Part shown: positions 41,903 through 52,247 of the stretch, one piece after another
Layout: each line of letters starts with the position of its first letter
Numbering within the stretch: position 1 is the stretch's first letter
Assembly: GCF_006540305.1 (NCBI RefSeq)
Contig: NZ_BJOR01000001.1
Location: 3,410,001-3,474,000, forward strand
Origin: Streptomyces sp. 6-11-2
Lineage (GTDB): Bacteria > Actinomycetota > Actinomycetes > Streptomycetales > Streptomycetaceae
Length of the DNA: 64,000 bases
Direction of reading: 5' to 3'
Position numbers and translations under genes: made by a program
The notes under the pieces: model-generated
Database searches by the model: none
The model's input: the letters and a program-made list of their open reading frames with translations, nothing else
Told to the model about the DNA's origin: nothing

Positions 41903-42751
41903 TCACTCCTGGCTCAGCAGCTCGGCCAGTTCCGCCTCGCGCTCCGCGACCTCCTTGCGCAGCTGCTCGGCGATCTCGTCGAGGAGGCGGTCGGGATCGT
42001 CGGGGGCCAGCCGGAGCATCCCGGCGATCGCGCCGTCCTCCAGCCCCTTGGCGACCACCGTGAGCAGCTCCTTGCGCCGGGCGAGCCATTCGAGGCGGGC
42101 GTAGAGCTCCTCGCTGCGGCTCGGCCCCTGCTCCTTGGGCTTCGGGCCCGCCGCCCACTCCGCGCCCAGCTCCCGCAGCTGGTCCTCGTCGCCGCGCGCG
42201 TAGGCGGCGTTGACCCGGCTGAGGAAGTCCTCGCGCCGCTTGCGCTCGTCGTCCTCCTGCGCCAGGTCGGGGTGGGCCTTGCGGGCCAGCTCGCGGTACA
42301 GGCGGCGGGCCTCCTCGCTGGGGCGCACCCGCTGCGGGGGCCGCACGGGCTCGTCGGTGAGCATCGCGACGGCCTCCGGGTACAGACCGTTGGAGTCCAT
42401 CCAGCCGTTCAGCAGCTCCTCGACCCCGGGGATCGGCTGCAGATCGGCCCGCGCCTCCCGCGCCTTGCGCAGGTCCTCGGGGTCACCGGTGCGCGCGGCC
42501 CTGGCCTCGGCCGTCAGCGCCTTCAGCTCCTCCAGCCGGGCGTAGAGCGGTCCGAGTCTCTGCTCGTGCAGCCGGGCGAAGTTCTCGACCTCCACCCGGA
42601 AGGTCTCCACCGCGATCTCGTAGTCGATGAGCGCCTGTTCGGCGGCCCGTACGGCCCGCTCCAACCGCTCCTCGGGCCGCGCAGAGGCGCCCTCGGACGT
42701 CGCCCGGTCCGCCCCGGCGACGTCACCCTGTTCAGCTTCCGGGGTCGTCAC
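41903..42751 (-). CDS. J-domain protein with coiled-coil arms
   Basis: The 282-aa cytoplasmic protein has a J-domain-like core at residues ~140-190: 'SEEARRLYRELARKAHPDLAQEDDERKRREDFLSRVNAAYARGD', with the HPD tripeptide needed to stimulate an Hsp70 ATPase. Upstream (residues ~28-105) are long charged helices, 'LERAVRAAEQALIDYEIAVETFRVEVENFARLHEQRL', likely coiled coil, and the C-terminus ('LLDEIAEQLRKEVAEREAELAELLSQE') is another. There is no Cys-rich zinc or substrate domain, so it is a type III J protein. No dnaK or grpE is nearby. The GTG start at 42751 is the first good one. Confidence 0.8.
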   Translation of the reverse strand: MTTPEAEQGDVAGADRATSEGASARPEERLERAVRAAEQALIDYEIAVETFRVEVENFARLHEQRLGPLYARLEELKALTAEARAARTGDPEDLRKAREARADLQPIPGVEELLNGWMDSNGLYPEAVAMLTDEPVRPPQRVRPSEEARRLYRELARKAHPDLAQEDDERKRREDFLSRVNAAYARGDEDQLRELGAEWAAGPKPKEQGPSRSEELYARLEWLARRKELLTVVAKGLEDGAIAGMLRLAPDDPDRLLDEIAEQLRKEVAEREAELAELLSQE

Positions 42752-42894
42752 CCGACCAGACTAGCGCCGCACGGGCCGGGCCCCGCCCACCGCCGCGACG
42801 ACCGTGCCCCGTCCCCAACGCCCCCTGTCCGCCGGGCCGCCCACAACGCCGGACAGCGAGACGCTACGGCATCTCCTCGGGCACGAACGGCGCG

Positions 42895-43315
42895 ATGACC
42901 GTCGGCGGCGGTCCCACCGGAGCAGGCCCCTGCTTCAAGCCGAACTCACCGCCGCACACGGCCCTGGTGACGCCCGGCACCCCTGCCGACCGTCACGGCC
43001 ATGTCTTCGGCCACATCTGCGTCCCGCTGTCCGGCGTCCCGCTCGGCTCCTGGCAGGCCGACGACGTCGACGCCCACGGCATAGGGGGATACGCCTTGCG
43101 GGGCTCCCAGTTCACGGACTCCGCCGGCGCGTACGCGCCGAGCAAGATCGTGCCGGGCCTCCACCCCGGCCGCACCCGGCACCTCCACGTCAAGGCACAG
43201 GCGCCCGGCCGTCCGGCACTCACCACCCGGCCGTACTAACGGCACCGACGCCCTCTTCGACCCGGCCCTGCTGACGAACGTCCGCGGACGGCACACAACA
43301 GGTCCCCATGCGTGA
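42895..43315 (+). pseudogene. Decayed intradiol ring-cleavage dioxygenase remnant
   Basis: The frame from 42895 to 43239 encodes an intradiol-dioxygenase-like segment: 'GVPLGSWQADDVDAHGIGGYALRGSQFTDSAGAY', 'IVPGLHPGRTRHLHVKAQAPGRPALTTRPY'. It then meets a stop where functional relatives continue 'QLYFPG'. The next frame (43232-43315) carries the expected continuation 'TNGTDALFDPALLTNVRG', so a frameshift or small deletion near 43235 broke the gene. The second iron-ligand Tyr expected in the 'GLYPGRT' position is His here, and the usual N-terminal third is missing. Both His of 'RHLHV' remain. I infer a non-functional relic; a short translated product cannot be excluded. Confidence 0.7.
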
Positions 43316-43388
43316 GATACCTCACGCTCCGGGTCCCGTTGCCCATCGGCCGAGTTGTGCGATGGCCCACATGTGCCGGCACAACGAG

Positions 43389-43433
43389 AAACGGGCCCCC
43401 GCCGTGACTTCCGTCACTGGCGGAGACCCGTTT
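43389..43433 (-). terminator. Terminator downstream of tRNA-Leu
   Basis: AAACGGG (43389-43395) pairs with CCCGTTT (43427-43433), with an inner stem CGCCGTGAC/GTCACTGGCG. It lies 14 bp beyond the tRNA 3' end on the complement strand. Confidence 0.8.
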
Positions 43434-43446
43434 CATCGGTATCTCA

Positions 43447-43533
43447 TGGTGCGCGAGGGGGGAGTTGAACCCCCACGCCCTTGCGGGCACTGGAACCTGA
43501 ATCCAGCGCGTCTGCCTATTCCGCCACCCGCGC
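43447..43533 (-). tRNA. tRNA-Leu (anticodon CAG), 3' CCA encoded
   Basis: The complement folds as a class II tRNA. The acceptor is GCGCGGG/CTCGCGC (one G-U pair), and the D-arm lies in 'TGGCGGAATAGGCAGACGCG'. The anticodon stem CTGGA/TCCAG encloses loop TTCAGGT with CAG. The variable arm is GTGCCCGCAAGGGCGT and the T-arm GGGGGTTCAACTCCCCC. ACCA follows the acceptor, so CCA is genomic (43447-43449). A tRNA-Leu next to fhaA is a conserved actinobacterial arrangement. Confidence 0.95.
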
Positions 43534-44021
43534 ATTGGGTGTGTCCTCCGGCTCCGCCCCCCTGGGGGGCTGGCGCCTTCCGACATGCAGAACATTAGCA
43601 CGCCCCGAAGGGTGGATTCACATCGCTTTTCCAGGGCAGGGGCCCCGCCCCGGCCGCACCGCGTCCGCCCGCCGAGGCAGGCCGCCGGCCCCGGGCCGCG
43701 CCGCCCGGACGGAGTCCCTTTCCGTGTCGGAGCGCGTCCGTTCACGTATCAACCTCGTACCGGTCACGCCCGTCTGCCCAGGAGCCGGACGAGGACCACA
43801 GTCGGGTGCGGGACACTGGTCTGCGACCCCCTCTACGATCCTGGGCAGAAGTACCGAGCGACACCGGGCACGCGACAGGCGTCGACACCCGTCGACAGGG
43901 CCGACAGGGGGAACCAGCCGATTCACCGGCGCGTGGATACGATCAGTAAGCAGTACCAGGCAAGCAATACGCAGCACGACGGCACGACCCGCAGCGACGG
44001 CAACGATGGAGGAGGTGCCCC
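43534..44021. other. 488-bp gap between tRNA-Leu and fhaA
   Basis: No open frame with coding character is seen. The gap must contain the tRNA promoter (complement) and the promoter of the fhaA-pknB cluster. TACGAT hexamers at about 43845 and 43938 are possible -10 boxes without convincing -35 partners. A strong ribosome site GGAGGAGG is at 44008-44015. Confidence 0.5.
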
Positions 44022-44882
44022 ATGGGAGTCCTGAAGAAGTTCGAGCAGCGTCTCGAAGGTCTGGTCAACGGCACCTTCGCCAAGGTCTTCAAGTCCGAGG
44101 TCCAGCCCGTGGAGATCGCGGGTGCGCTCCAGCGCGAGTGCGACAACAACGCGACCATCTGGAACCGCGACCGCACCGTCGTACCCAACGACTTCATCGT
44201 GGAGCTCAGCGCGCCCGACTACGAGCGTCTGAGCCCCTACTCCGGCCAGCTCGGCGACGAGCTCGCCGGCATGGTGCGCGACTACGCGAAGCAGCAGCGC
44301 TACACCTTCATGGGGCCGATCAAGGTCCACCTGGAGAAGGCGGAGGACCTGGACACCGGCCTGTACCGGGTGCGCAGCCGTACGCTCGCCTCCTCCAGCA
44401 GCCAGCAGGCGCCCCAGGCACCGTCGGCCGGCCCGGGCGGCCGCCCCGCCGCCCCGGGCGGGTACGGCTACCCGCCCGCGGCCGGCCCCTCGGCAGCGCC
44501 CCCCATGCCGTCCGCGCCGCCGCCCGGCGCCCGCCCCGGCGGCTACGGCTACCCGCCGCCCGCCGCCCAGCGGCCCGCGCCCGCCCCGGCGAGCGGCGGC
44601 CGCACCCGCTACTGGATCGAGATCAACGGCACCCGCCACCAGATCTCCCGCCCGACACTCGTGCTCGGCCGCAGCACCGAGGCCGACGTGCGGATCGACG
44701 ACCCCGGCGTCTCCCGCCGGCACTGCGAGATCCGGACCGGAACGCCCTCGACGATCCAGGATCTCGGGTCCACCAACGGCATCGTGGTGGACGGGCAGCA
44801 CACCACCCGCGCTACGCTCCGCGACGGCTCGCGGATCGTCGTGGGCAGCACCACCATCATTTACCGGCAAGCCGAAGGGTGA
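44022..44882 (+). CDS. fhaA: FhaA, DUF3662 and FHA domain protein
   Basis: The 286-aa cytoplasmic phosphothreonine-binding adaptor has a DUF3662 domain (residues 1-~125: 'MGVLKKFEQRLEGLVNGTFAKVFKSEVQPVEIAGALQRECDNNATIWNRDRTVVPNDFIVEL'), a Gly/Pro/Tyr linker (~128-190) and a C-terminal FHA domain (~195-280: 'PTLVLGRSTEADVRIDDPGVSRRHCEIRTG...IQDLGSTNGIVVDGQ'). Gly-Arg-Ser, SRRH and STNG are the pThr-contact motifs. In Mycobacterium, FhaA binds MviN phosphorylated by PknB and links kinase signalling to peptidoglycan precursor flipping. First gene of the cluster; fhaB follows after 10 bp. Confidence 0.93.
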   Translation: MGVLKKFEQRLEGLVNGTFAKVFKSEVQPVEIAGALQRECDNNATIWNRDRTVVPNDFIVELSAPDYERLSPYSGQLGDELAGMVRDYAKQQRYTFMGPIKVHLEKAEDLDTGLYRVRSRTLASSSSQQAPQAPSAGPGGRPAAPGGYGYPPAAGPSAAPPMPSAPPPGARPGGYGYPPPAAQRPAPAPASGGRTRYWIEINGTRHQISRPTLVLGRSTEADVRIDDPGVSRRHCEIRTGTPSTIQDLGSTNGIVVDGQHTTRATLRDGSRIVVGSTTIIYRQAEG

Positions 44883-44892
44883 AGCGGGGGCA

Positions 44893-45405
44893 ATGTCAGA
44901 GCTGACCCTCACGGTCATGCGGCTGGGTTTCCTGGCCGTACTGTGGCTGTTCGTGATCGTGGCCGTGCAGGTCATCCGCAGCGACCTGTTCGGTACGCGC
45001 GTCACCCAGCGGGGGGCCCGCAGGGAGACAGCCCGGCCGCAGCAGGCCGCGCGCCAGACGGCGCCGCCGCCGCAGCGCGGTCAGCAGGGCGGTGGCCGCC
45101 AGCGGCGCAACGCCCCCACCAAACTCGTGGTGACCGAGGGCATCCTCACCGGCACCACCGTCGCGCTGCAGGGCCAGACCATCACCCTGGGCCGTGCGCA
45201 CGACTCCACGATCGTGCTGGACGACGACTACGCCTCCAGCCGCCATGCCAGGATCTACCCGGACCGCGACGGCCAGTGGATCGTCGAGGACCTCGGATCC
45301 ACCAACGGCACATACCTGGACCGGACCCGGCTGACGACCCCCACACCGATGCCGCTGGGCACGCCGATCCGCATCGGCAAGACCGTCATCGAGCTGCGGA
45401 AGTAG
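44893..45405 (+). CDS. fhaB: FhaB, membrane FHA domain protein
   Basis: The 170-aa protein has an N-terminal helix 'LTLTVMRLGFLAVLWLFVIVAVQVI' (residues ~3-27), a basic/Gln-rich linker, and an FHA domain (~85-168: 'GQTITLGRAHDSTIVLDDDYASSRHARIYPDRDGQWIVEDLGSTNGTYLDRTRL') with GRA, SSRHA and STNG motifs. In mycobacteria FhaB (FipA) is linked to septal signalling. It probably recruits phosphorylated cell-wall proteins to the membrane. ATG at 44893, 10 bp after fhaA. Confidence 0.92.
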   Translation: MSELTLTVMRLGFLAVLWLFVIVAVQVIRSDLFGTRVTQRGARRETARPQQAARQTAPPPQRGQQGGGRQRRNAPTKLVVTEGILTGTTVALQGQTITLGRAHDSTIVLDDDYASSRHARIYPDRDGQWIVEDLGSTNGTYLDRTRLTTPTPMPLGTPIRIGKTVIELRK

Positions 45406-45496
45406 TACGACTAATGAGCGAGCGGAGCGAGCACGCAACGGCGGCCGGCACCCCGGGTCCCGGCGCGCTCCCGACCGGAGGGTGGGCACCGTGCGG

Positions 45497-47089
45497 ATGT
45501 ACCCGGAGCCGACGGGCGAGGTGCGCATGAGTCTGTCACTGCGCTTCGCCGCCGGATCGCACAAAGGCATGATCCGCGAGGGCAACGAGGACTCCGGTTA
45601 CGCCGGTCCTCGCCTGCTCGCGATCGCCGACGGAATGGGCGGCCAGGCCGCCGGCGAGGTCGCCTCCTCCGAGGTGATCTCCACCATCGTCGCCCTCGAC
45701 GACGACATCCCCGGCTCCGACATCCTCACCTCGCTCAGCACCGCCGTACAGCGCGCCAACGACCAGTTGCGCGCCATGGTCGAGGAGGACCCGCAGCTGG
45801 AGGGCATGGGCACCACGCTCACCGCCCTGCTGTGGACCGGCCAGCGTCTCGGCCTGGTGCACGTCGGCGACTCGCGCGCCTACCTGCTGCGCGACGGTGT
45901 GCTGACCCAGATCACCCAGGACCACACCTGGGTGCAGCGCCTCGTCGACGAGGGGCGCATCACCGAGGAAGAGGCCAGCACCCACCCTCAGCGCGCCCTG
46001 CTCATGCGCGCCCTCGGCAGCGGCGAACACGTCGAGCCCGACCTGTCCATCCGCGAGGTGCGTGCCGGCGATCGCTACCTGATCTGCTCCGACGGCCTCA
46101 GCGGCGTCGTCTCCCACCAGACGATGGAGGAGACCCTCGCCGGCTACCAGGGCCCGCAGGAGACCGTGCAGGAGCTGATCCAGTTCGCGCTGCGCGGCGG
46201 CGGCCCCGACAACATCACCGTCATCGTCGCCGACGTCCTGGACCTGGACACCGGCGACACCCTCGCCGGACAGCTGTCCGACACCCCGGTCGTGGTCGGC
46301 GCGGTCGCCGAGAACCAGCACCACCTGCACGACAACGGCATCATGCAGACCCCGGCCGGACGCGCCTCCGGCCTCGGCCGCCAGGTGCCCGGACAGGGCG
46401 GCGGTGGCGGCGAGTTCGGCCCGCCCGGATCCGGCGACACCGCCGGTTACGCCCCCGCGGCCGGCTTCGGCGACTACGGCGACGAGGACTTCGTCAAGCC
46501 CCGCAAGAGCCGCAGGTGGCTCAAGCGTTCCTTCTACAGCGTGCTCACGCTCGCCGTGCTCGGCGGCGGCCTCTACGGCGGCTACCGCTGGACGCAGACG
46601 CAGTACTTCGTCGGCGCCAACGAGGAGCACGTCGCGCTGTACCGGGGCATCAGCCAGGACCTGGCCTGGCTGAAGCTGTCGAAGATCCACACGGACCACC
46701 CCGAGATCGAACTCAAGTACCTGCCGCCCTATCAGCAGCAGCAGGTCAGGGCGACGATCACCGAGGGCGGTCTGAAGAACGCCCAGAAGAAGGTCGACGA
46801 GCTGTCCGTGCAGGCCTCCGCGTGCAAGAAGGAGGCCCAGCGCCGCACCGCCGAGGACAAGAGCGGCGCCAAGACGGGCCAGGGCCAGGCCGGCGGCACC
46901 ACGGGCACCAGCGCCGCCACGGGAACCACTCGCACCGCCTTCACGTCCAAGGCGACACCGACGCCGAACCCGTCGACAGCCACGACCCCGTCCTCCCCGT
47001 CCACGTCCGCCACCGCGTCCACTCCCAGCCCCGGCCCCACTCTCTCGGAGGAAGAGCAGAAGGTCGTCTCGCTGTGCGGTAAGCAGTAG
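45497..47089 (+). CDS. pstP: PP2C Ser/Thr phosphatase PstP
   Basis: The 530-aa membrane protein phosphatase opposes the cluster's kinase. The PP2C domain (residues ~10-245) has 'HKGMIREGNEDSGYAG', 'LLAIADGMGGQAAGEVAS' (metal Asp/Gly), 'LGLVHVGDSRAYLLRDG', 'YLICSDGLSGVV' and 'GGGPDNITVIVADV', giving the full set of Mn/Mg ligands. After a Gly-rich linker comes one helix (~350-367, 'FYSVLTLAVLGGGLYGGY') and an external domain ending in a Ser/Thr/Pro-rich tail. The start is uncertain: GTG 45482, GTG 45491, ATG 45497 or ATG 45527. I chose 45497, which has GGAGGGTGG upstream. Confidence 0.9.
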   Translation: MYPEPTGEVRMSLSLRFAAGSHKGMIREGNEDSGYAGPRLLAIADGMGGQAAGEVASSEVISTIVALDDDIPGSDILTSLSTAVQRANDQLRAMVEEDPQLEGMGTTLTALLWTGQRLGLVHVGDSRAYLLRDGVLTQITQDHTWVQRLVDEGRITEEEASTHPQRALLMRALGSGEHVEPDLSIREVRAGDRYLICSDGLSGVVSHQTMEETLAGYQGPQETVQELIQFALRGGGPDNITVIVADVLDLDTGDTLAGQLSDTPVVVGAVAENQHHLHDNGIMQTPAGRASGLGRQVPGQGGGGGEFGPPGSGDTAGYAPAAGFGDYGDEDFVKPRKSRRWLKRSFYSVLTLAVLGGGLYGGYRWTQTQYFVGANEEHVALYRGISQDLAWLKLSKIHTDHPEIELKYLPPYQQQQVRATITEGGLKNAQKKVDELSVQASACKKEAQRRTAEDKSGAKTGQGQAGGTTGTSAATGTTRTAFTSKATPTPNPSTATTPSSPSTSATASTPSPGPTLSEEEQKVVSLCGKQ

Positions 47090-47116
47090 GCAAGCCGTGA
47101 GAGGCCCTGTCACACG

Positions 47117-48553
47117 ATGAGCAGCACTACCAACCCGTCGACGCACCACACGTCCACGATCGGCGCGATCGGCGCGCCCAGCCGCCGCAACACCGAGCTG
47201 GCGCTGCTGGTCTTCGCCGTAGCCATCCCGGTGTTCGCCTACGCCAACGTGGGCCTGGCCATCAACAGCCAGGTGCCCGCGGGCCTGCTGAGCTACGGTC
47301 TGGGCCTCGGTCTGCTGGCCGGCGTCGCACACCTCGTCGTCCGCAAGTTCGCCCCGTACGCGGACCCGCTGCTGCTGCCGCTGGCCACGCTGCTGAACGG
47401 GCTCGGACTGGTCGTCATCTGGCGGCTGGACCAGTCGAAACTGCTCCAGGCCATCAACCAGGCGGGAACGGCCGCGCCACGGCAGCTGATGTACACGGCC
47501 CTGGGCATCGCCTTCTTCGTGGTGGTGCTGATCTTCCTCAAGGACCACCGCGCCCTGCAGCGCTACACCTACATCTCCATGGTCGGCGCGCTGATCCTGC
47601 TGCTGCTGCCGCTCGTGCCGGGCCTCGGCGCCAACATCTACGGCGCCAAGATCTGGATCTCGGTCGCCGGGTTCTCCATCCAGCCCGGTGAGTTCGCCAA
47701 GATCGTGCTCGCCATCTTCTTCGCCGGCTACCTCATGGTGAAGCGGGACGCGCTCGCCCTGGCCAGCCGCCGCTTCATGGGCCTGTACCTGCCCCGCGGC
47801 CGCGACCTCGGACCGATCCTGGTCGTCTGGGTGATCTCGATCCTCATCCTGGTCTTCGAGACCGACCTCGGTACCTCGCTGCTGTTCTTCGGCATGTTCG
47901 TCGTCATGCTGTACGTCGCCACCGAGCGGACCAGCTGGATCGTCTTCGGTCTGCTGATGTCCGCCGTCGGCGCCGTCGGCGTGGCCAGCTTCGAGCCGCA
48001 CGTCCAGCAGCGCGTCCAGGCCTGGCTCGACCCGATGAAGGAGTACAAGCTCAGCCAGGCCGGCTCCGTCGGCCACTCCGAGCAGTCGATGGAAGCGCTG
48101 TGGGCGTTCGGCTCCGGTGGCACCCTCGGCTCCGGCCTCGGCCAGGGCCACTCCGACCTCATCAAGTTCGCCGCCAACTCCGACTTCATCCTCGCCACCT
48201 TCGGCGAGGAGCTGGGCCTGGCCGGCATCATGGCGATCCTGCTGGTCTACGGCCTGATCGTGGAACGCGGCGTGCGCACCGCGCTGGCCGCCCGCGACCC
48301 CTTCGGCAAGCTGCTCGCCATCGGCCTGTCCGGCGCCTTCGCGCTTCAGGTCTTCGTCGTGTCCGGCGGCGTGATGGGCCTCATCCCGCTCACCGGTATG
48401 ACGATGCCGTTCCTGGCGTACGGCGGTTCCTCCGTGATCGCCAACTGGGCCCTGATCGGCATCCTGATCCGGATCAGCGACACCGCCCGCAGACCCGCGC
48501 CCGCGCCCGCCTCCAACCCCGACGCCGAGATGACCCAGGTGGTCCGCCCGTGA
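47117..48553 (+). CDS. rodA: RodA/FtsW/SpoVE-type SEDS peptidoglycan polymerase
   Basis: The 478-aa membrane protein has about ten to twelve helices. SEDS signatures include 'YGAKIWISVAGFSIQPGEFAKIVLAIFFAGYLM' (~175-205), 'FETDLGTSLLFFGMFVVMLYVAT' (~253-275, with the catalytic-region Asp), 'QSMEALWAFGSGGTLGSGLGQGHSDLIKFAANSDFILATFGEELGLAG' and 'VSGGVMGLIPLTGMTMPFLAYGGSSVIANWALIGILIRIS'. It polymerises lipid II glycan chains, with the adjacent class B PBP acting as cross-linker. The stop overlaps the pbpA GTG (GTGA), so the pair is made together. Confidence 0.94.
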   Translation: MSSTTNPSTHHTSTIGAIGAPSRRNTELALLVFAVAIPVFAYANVGLAINSQVPAGLLSYGLGLGLLAGVAHLVVRKFAPYADPLLLPLATLLNGLGLVVIWRLDQSKLLQAINQAGTAAPRQLMYTALGIAFFVVVLIFLKDHRALQRYTYISMVGALILLLLPLVPGLGANIYGAKIWISVAGFSIQPGEFAKIVLAIFFAGYLMVKRDALALASRRFMGLYLPRGRDLGPILVVWVISILILVFETDLGTSLLFFGMFVVMLYVATERTSWIVFGLLMSAVGAVGVASFEPHVQQRVQAWLDPMKEYKLSQAGSVGHSEQSMEALWAFGSGGTLGSGLGQGHSDLIKFAANSDFILATFGEELGLAGIMAILLVYGLIVERGVRTALAARDPFGKLLAIGLSGAFALQVFVVSGGVMGLIPLTGMTMPFLAYGGSSVIANWALIGILIRISDTARRPAPAPASNPDAEMTQVVRP

Positions 48554-50034
48554 ACAAGCCCTTGCGCCGAATCGCGATCTTCTGCGGCCTCCTCGTCCTC
48601 ACGCTGCTCATCCGCGACAACTGGATCCAGTACGTCAAGGCCGACACCCTCAAGGACGACAAGCACAACCGCCGCGTCACCATCGCGCGTTACGCCACCC
48701 CGCGCGGCGACATCATCGTCGGCGGCAACCCGGTCACCGGGTCGGTCGAGACCAAGAGCAACGGACTCAACGACCTCAAGTACAAGCGCACGTACAAGGA
48801 CGGCCCGATGTGGGCGCCCGTGACCGGGTTCACCTCCCAGGCCTACGGCGCCACCCAGCTGGAGAGCATCGAGGACGGCATCCTCACCGGAAACGACGAC
48901 CGGCTGTTCTTCCGCAACACCCTGGACATGATCACGGGCAAGCCCAAGCAGGGCGGCAACGTGGTCACCACGCTCAACGAGGCAGCGCAGAAGGCGGCCT
49001 TCAACGGCCTGAAGAAGGTCGGCGGCAAGGGCGCGGCGGTGGCCCTGGACCCCTCCACGGGCAAGATCCTCGCCCTGGCGTCCTACCCGTCCTACGACCC
49101 GTCGTCGTTCGCCGGCACCTCCGACACGGACGCCAAGGCCTGGAACAAGCTCCAGAAGCAGTCCGACCCCAACGACCCGATGCTGAACCGGGCACTGCGC
49201 GAGACCTACCCGCCGGGCTCCACCTTCAAGGTGGTCACCGCGGCCGCCGCGCTGGAGAACGGGCTGTACAAGTCGGCGGACGAAGCCACCGACTCGCCGC
49301 TGCCGTGGACCATGCCCGGCACCACCACCGTGCTGCCGAACGAGGGCAACATCCCCTGTAAGGACGCCACCATGCGCGAGGCGCTGCGGTGGTCCTGCAA
49401 CACCGTCTTCGGCAAGATCGGCGCGGACCTCGGCAACGACAAGATGCTCGAGGAGGCGAAGAAGTTCGGCTTCGACAGCGAGCAGTTCACGCCGGTGCGC
49501 GCCAACGCCTCGGTGTTCTCCAACGACATGAACAAGTCGCAGACCGCGCTGTCCTCCATCGGCCAGTTCAACACCGCCGCCACCCCGCTCCAGATGGCCA
49601 TGGTCGCCTCCGCCGTCGCCAACGACGGCAAGCTGATGAAGCCGTACATGGTCGACAAGCTCCAGTCTCCCGGCGTGGACACCCTGGAGCAGACCCAGCC
49701 GCAGGAGCTGAGCCGTCCGCTCAGCTCGCAGAACGCCCAGATCCTGCAGTCGATGATGGAGACCGTCGTCAAGGACGGCACGGGCAAGAACGCGCAGATC
49801 AACAACGTCACGGTGGGCGGCAAGACCGGTACCGCCCAGCACGGCGTCGACAACAGCGAGAAGCCCTACGCCTGGTTCATCTCCTACGCCAAGCTCGCCG
49901 ACGGCAGCTCGCCGGTCGCCGTGGCGGTGGTGGTCGAGGACAACAACGCCAACCGCGACGACATCTCCGGTGGCGGCCTCGCGGCGCCCATCGCAAAGAA
50001 CGTCATGGAGGCGGTCATCAACTCCAGGCAGTGA
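48550..50034 (+). CDS. pbpA: Class B penicillin-binding protein PbpA
   Basis: The 494-aa transpeptidase is anchored by 'IAIFCGLLVLTLLIRDNWIQY' (residues ~8-28). The N-terminal non-catalytic domain includes 'RGDIIVGGNPVTGS'. The transpeptidase domain (~155-490) has SxxK in 'YPPGSTFKVVTAAAALENG' (about 222-225), SxN in 'LRWSCNTVFGKIG' (SCN) and KTG in 'VTVGGKTGTAQHG'. It forms the catalytic partner of the upstream RodA. GTG start in 4-bp overlap with rodA; pknB follows 170 bp later, probably with its own promoter. Confidence 0.94.
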   Translation: MNKPLRRIAIFCGLLVLTLLIRDNWIQYVKADTLKDDKHNRRVTIARYATPRGDIIVGGNPVTGSVETKSNGLNDLKYKRTYKDGPMWAPVTGFTSQAYGATQLESIEDGILTGNDDRLFFRNTLDMITGKPKQGGNVVTTLNEAAQKAAFNGLKKVGGKGAAVALDPSTGKILALASYPSYDPSSFAGTSDTDAKAWNKLQKQSDPNDPMLNRALRETYPPGSTFKVVTAAAALENGLYKSADEATDSPLPWTMPGTTTVLPNEGNIPCKDATMREALRWSCNTVFGKIGADLGNDKMLEEAKKFGFDSEQFTPVRANASVFSNDMNKSQTALSSIGQFNTAATPLQMAMVASAVANDGKLMKPYMVDKLQSPGVDTLEQTQPQELSRPLSSQNAQILQSMMETVVKDGTGKNAQINNVTVGGKTGTAQHGVDNSEKPYAWFISYAKLADGSSPVAVAVVVEDNNANRDDISGGGLAAPIAKNVMEAVINSRQ

Positions 50035-50204
50035 GTCCTGTCACGCCCCCCTCACATCGGTGCACGTTGCGATACCGGTCCTGTATCGGGTGACGGGCTT
50101 GGCCAGGTCACACAGAGCGAGCCGGGTACGGTAGGCCCGGACAGCAGCCTCCGGCGGCACAAGCGGTGCCGGTCGGGACCGACGGAGAGGGCTGGTAGGT
50201 AGCT

Positions 50205-52175
<1,971 letters not shown>

Positions 52176-52193
52176 CCCCGCCCCTGACGCTCA

Positions 52194-52231
52194 GAGCCCC
52201 GGTTCCCCTCGCAGGAGGGGAACCGGGGCTC
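52194..52231. terminator. Bidirectional terminator between pknB and sortase genes
   Basis: A perfect 17-bp stem GAGCCCCGGTTCCCCTC (52194-52210) / GAGGGGAACCGGGGCTC (52215-52231) with loop GCAG. Confidence 0.92.
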
Positions 52232-52247
52232 CGTCGTACCGGTCACC

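Noticed and set aside
45536..48151. An 871-codon open frame opposite pstP and rodA
   Set aside because: It shows no recognisable domain and composition typical of antisense frames of GC-rich genes; both + strand genes are certain.
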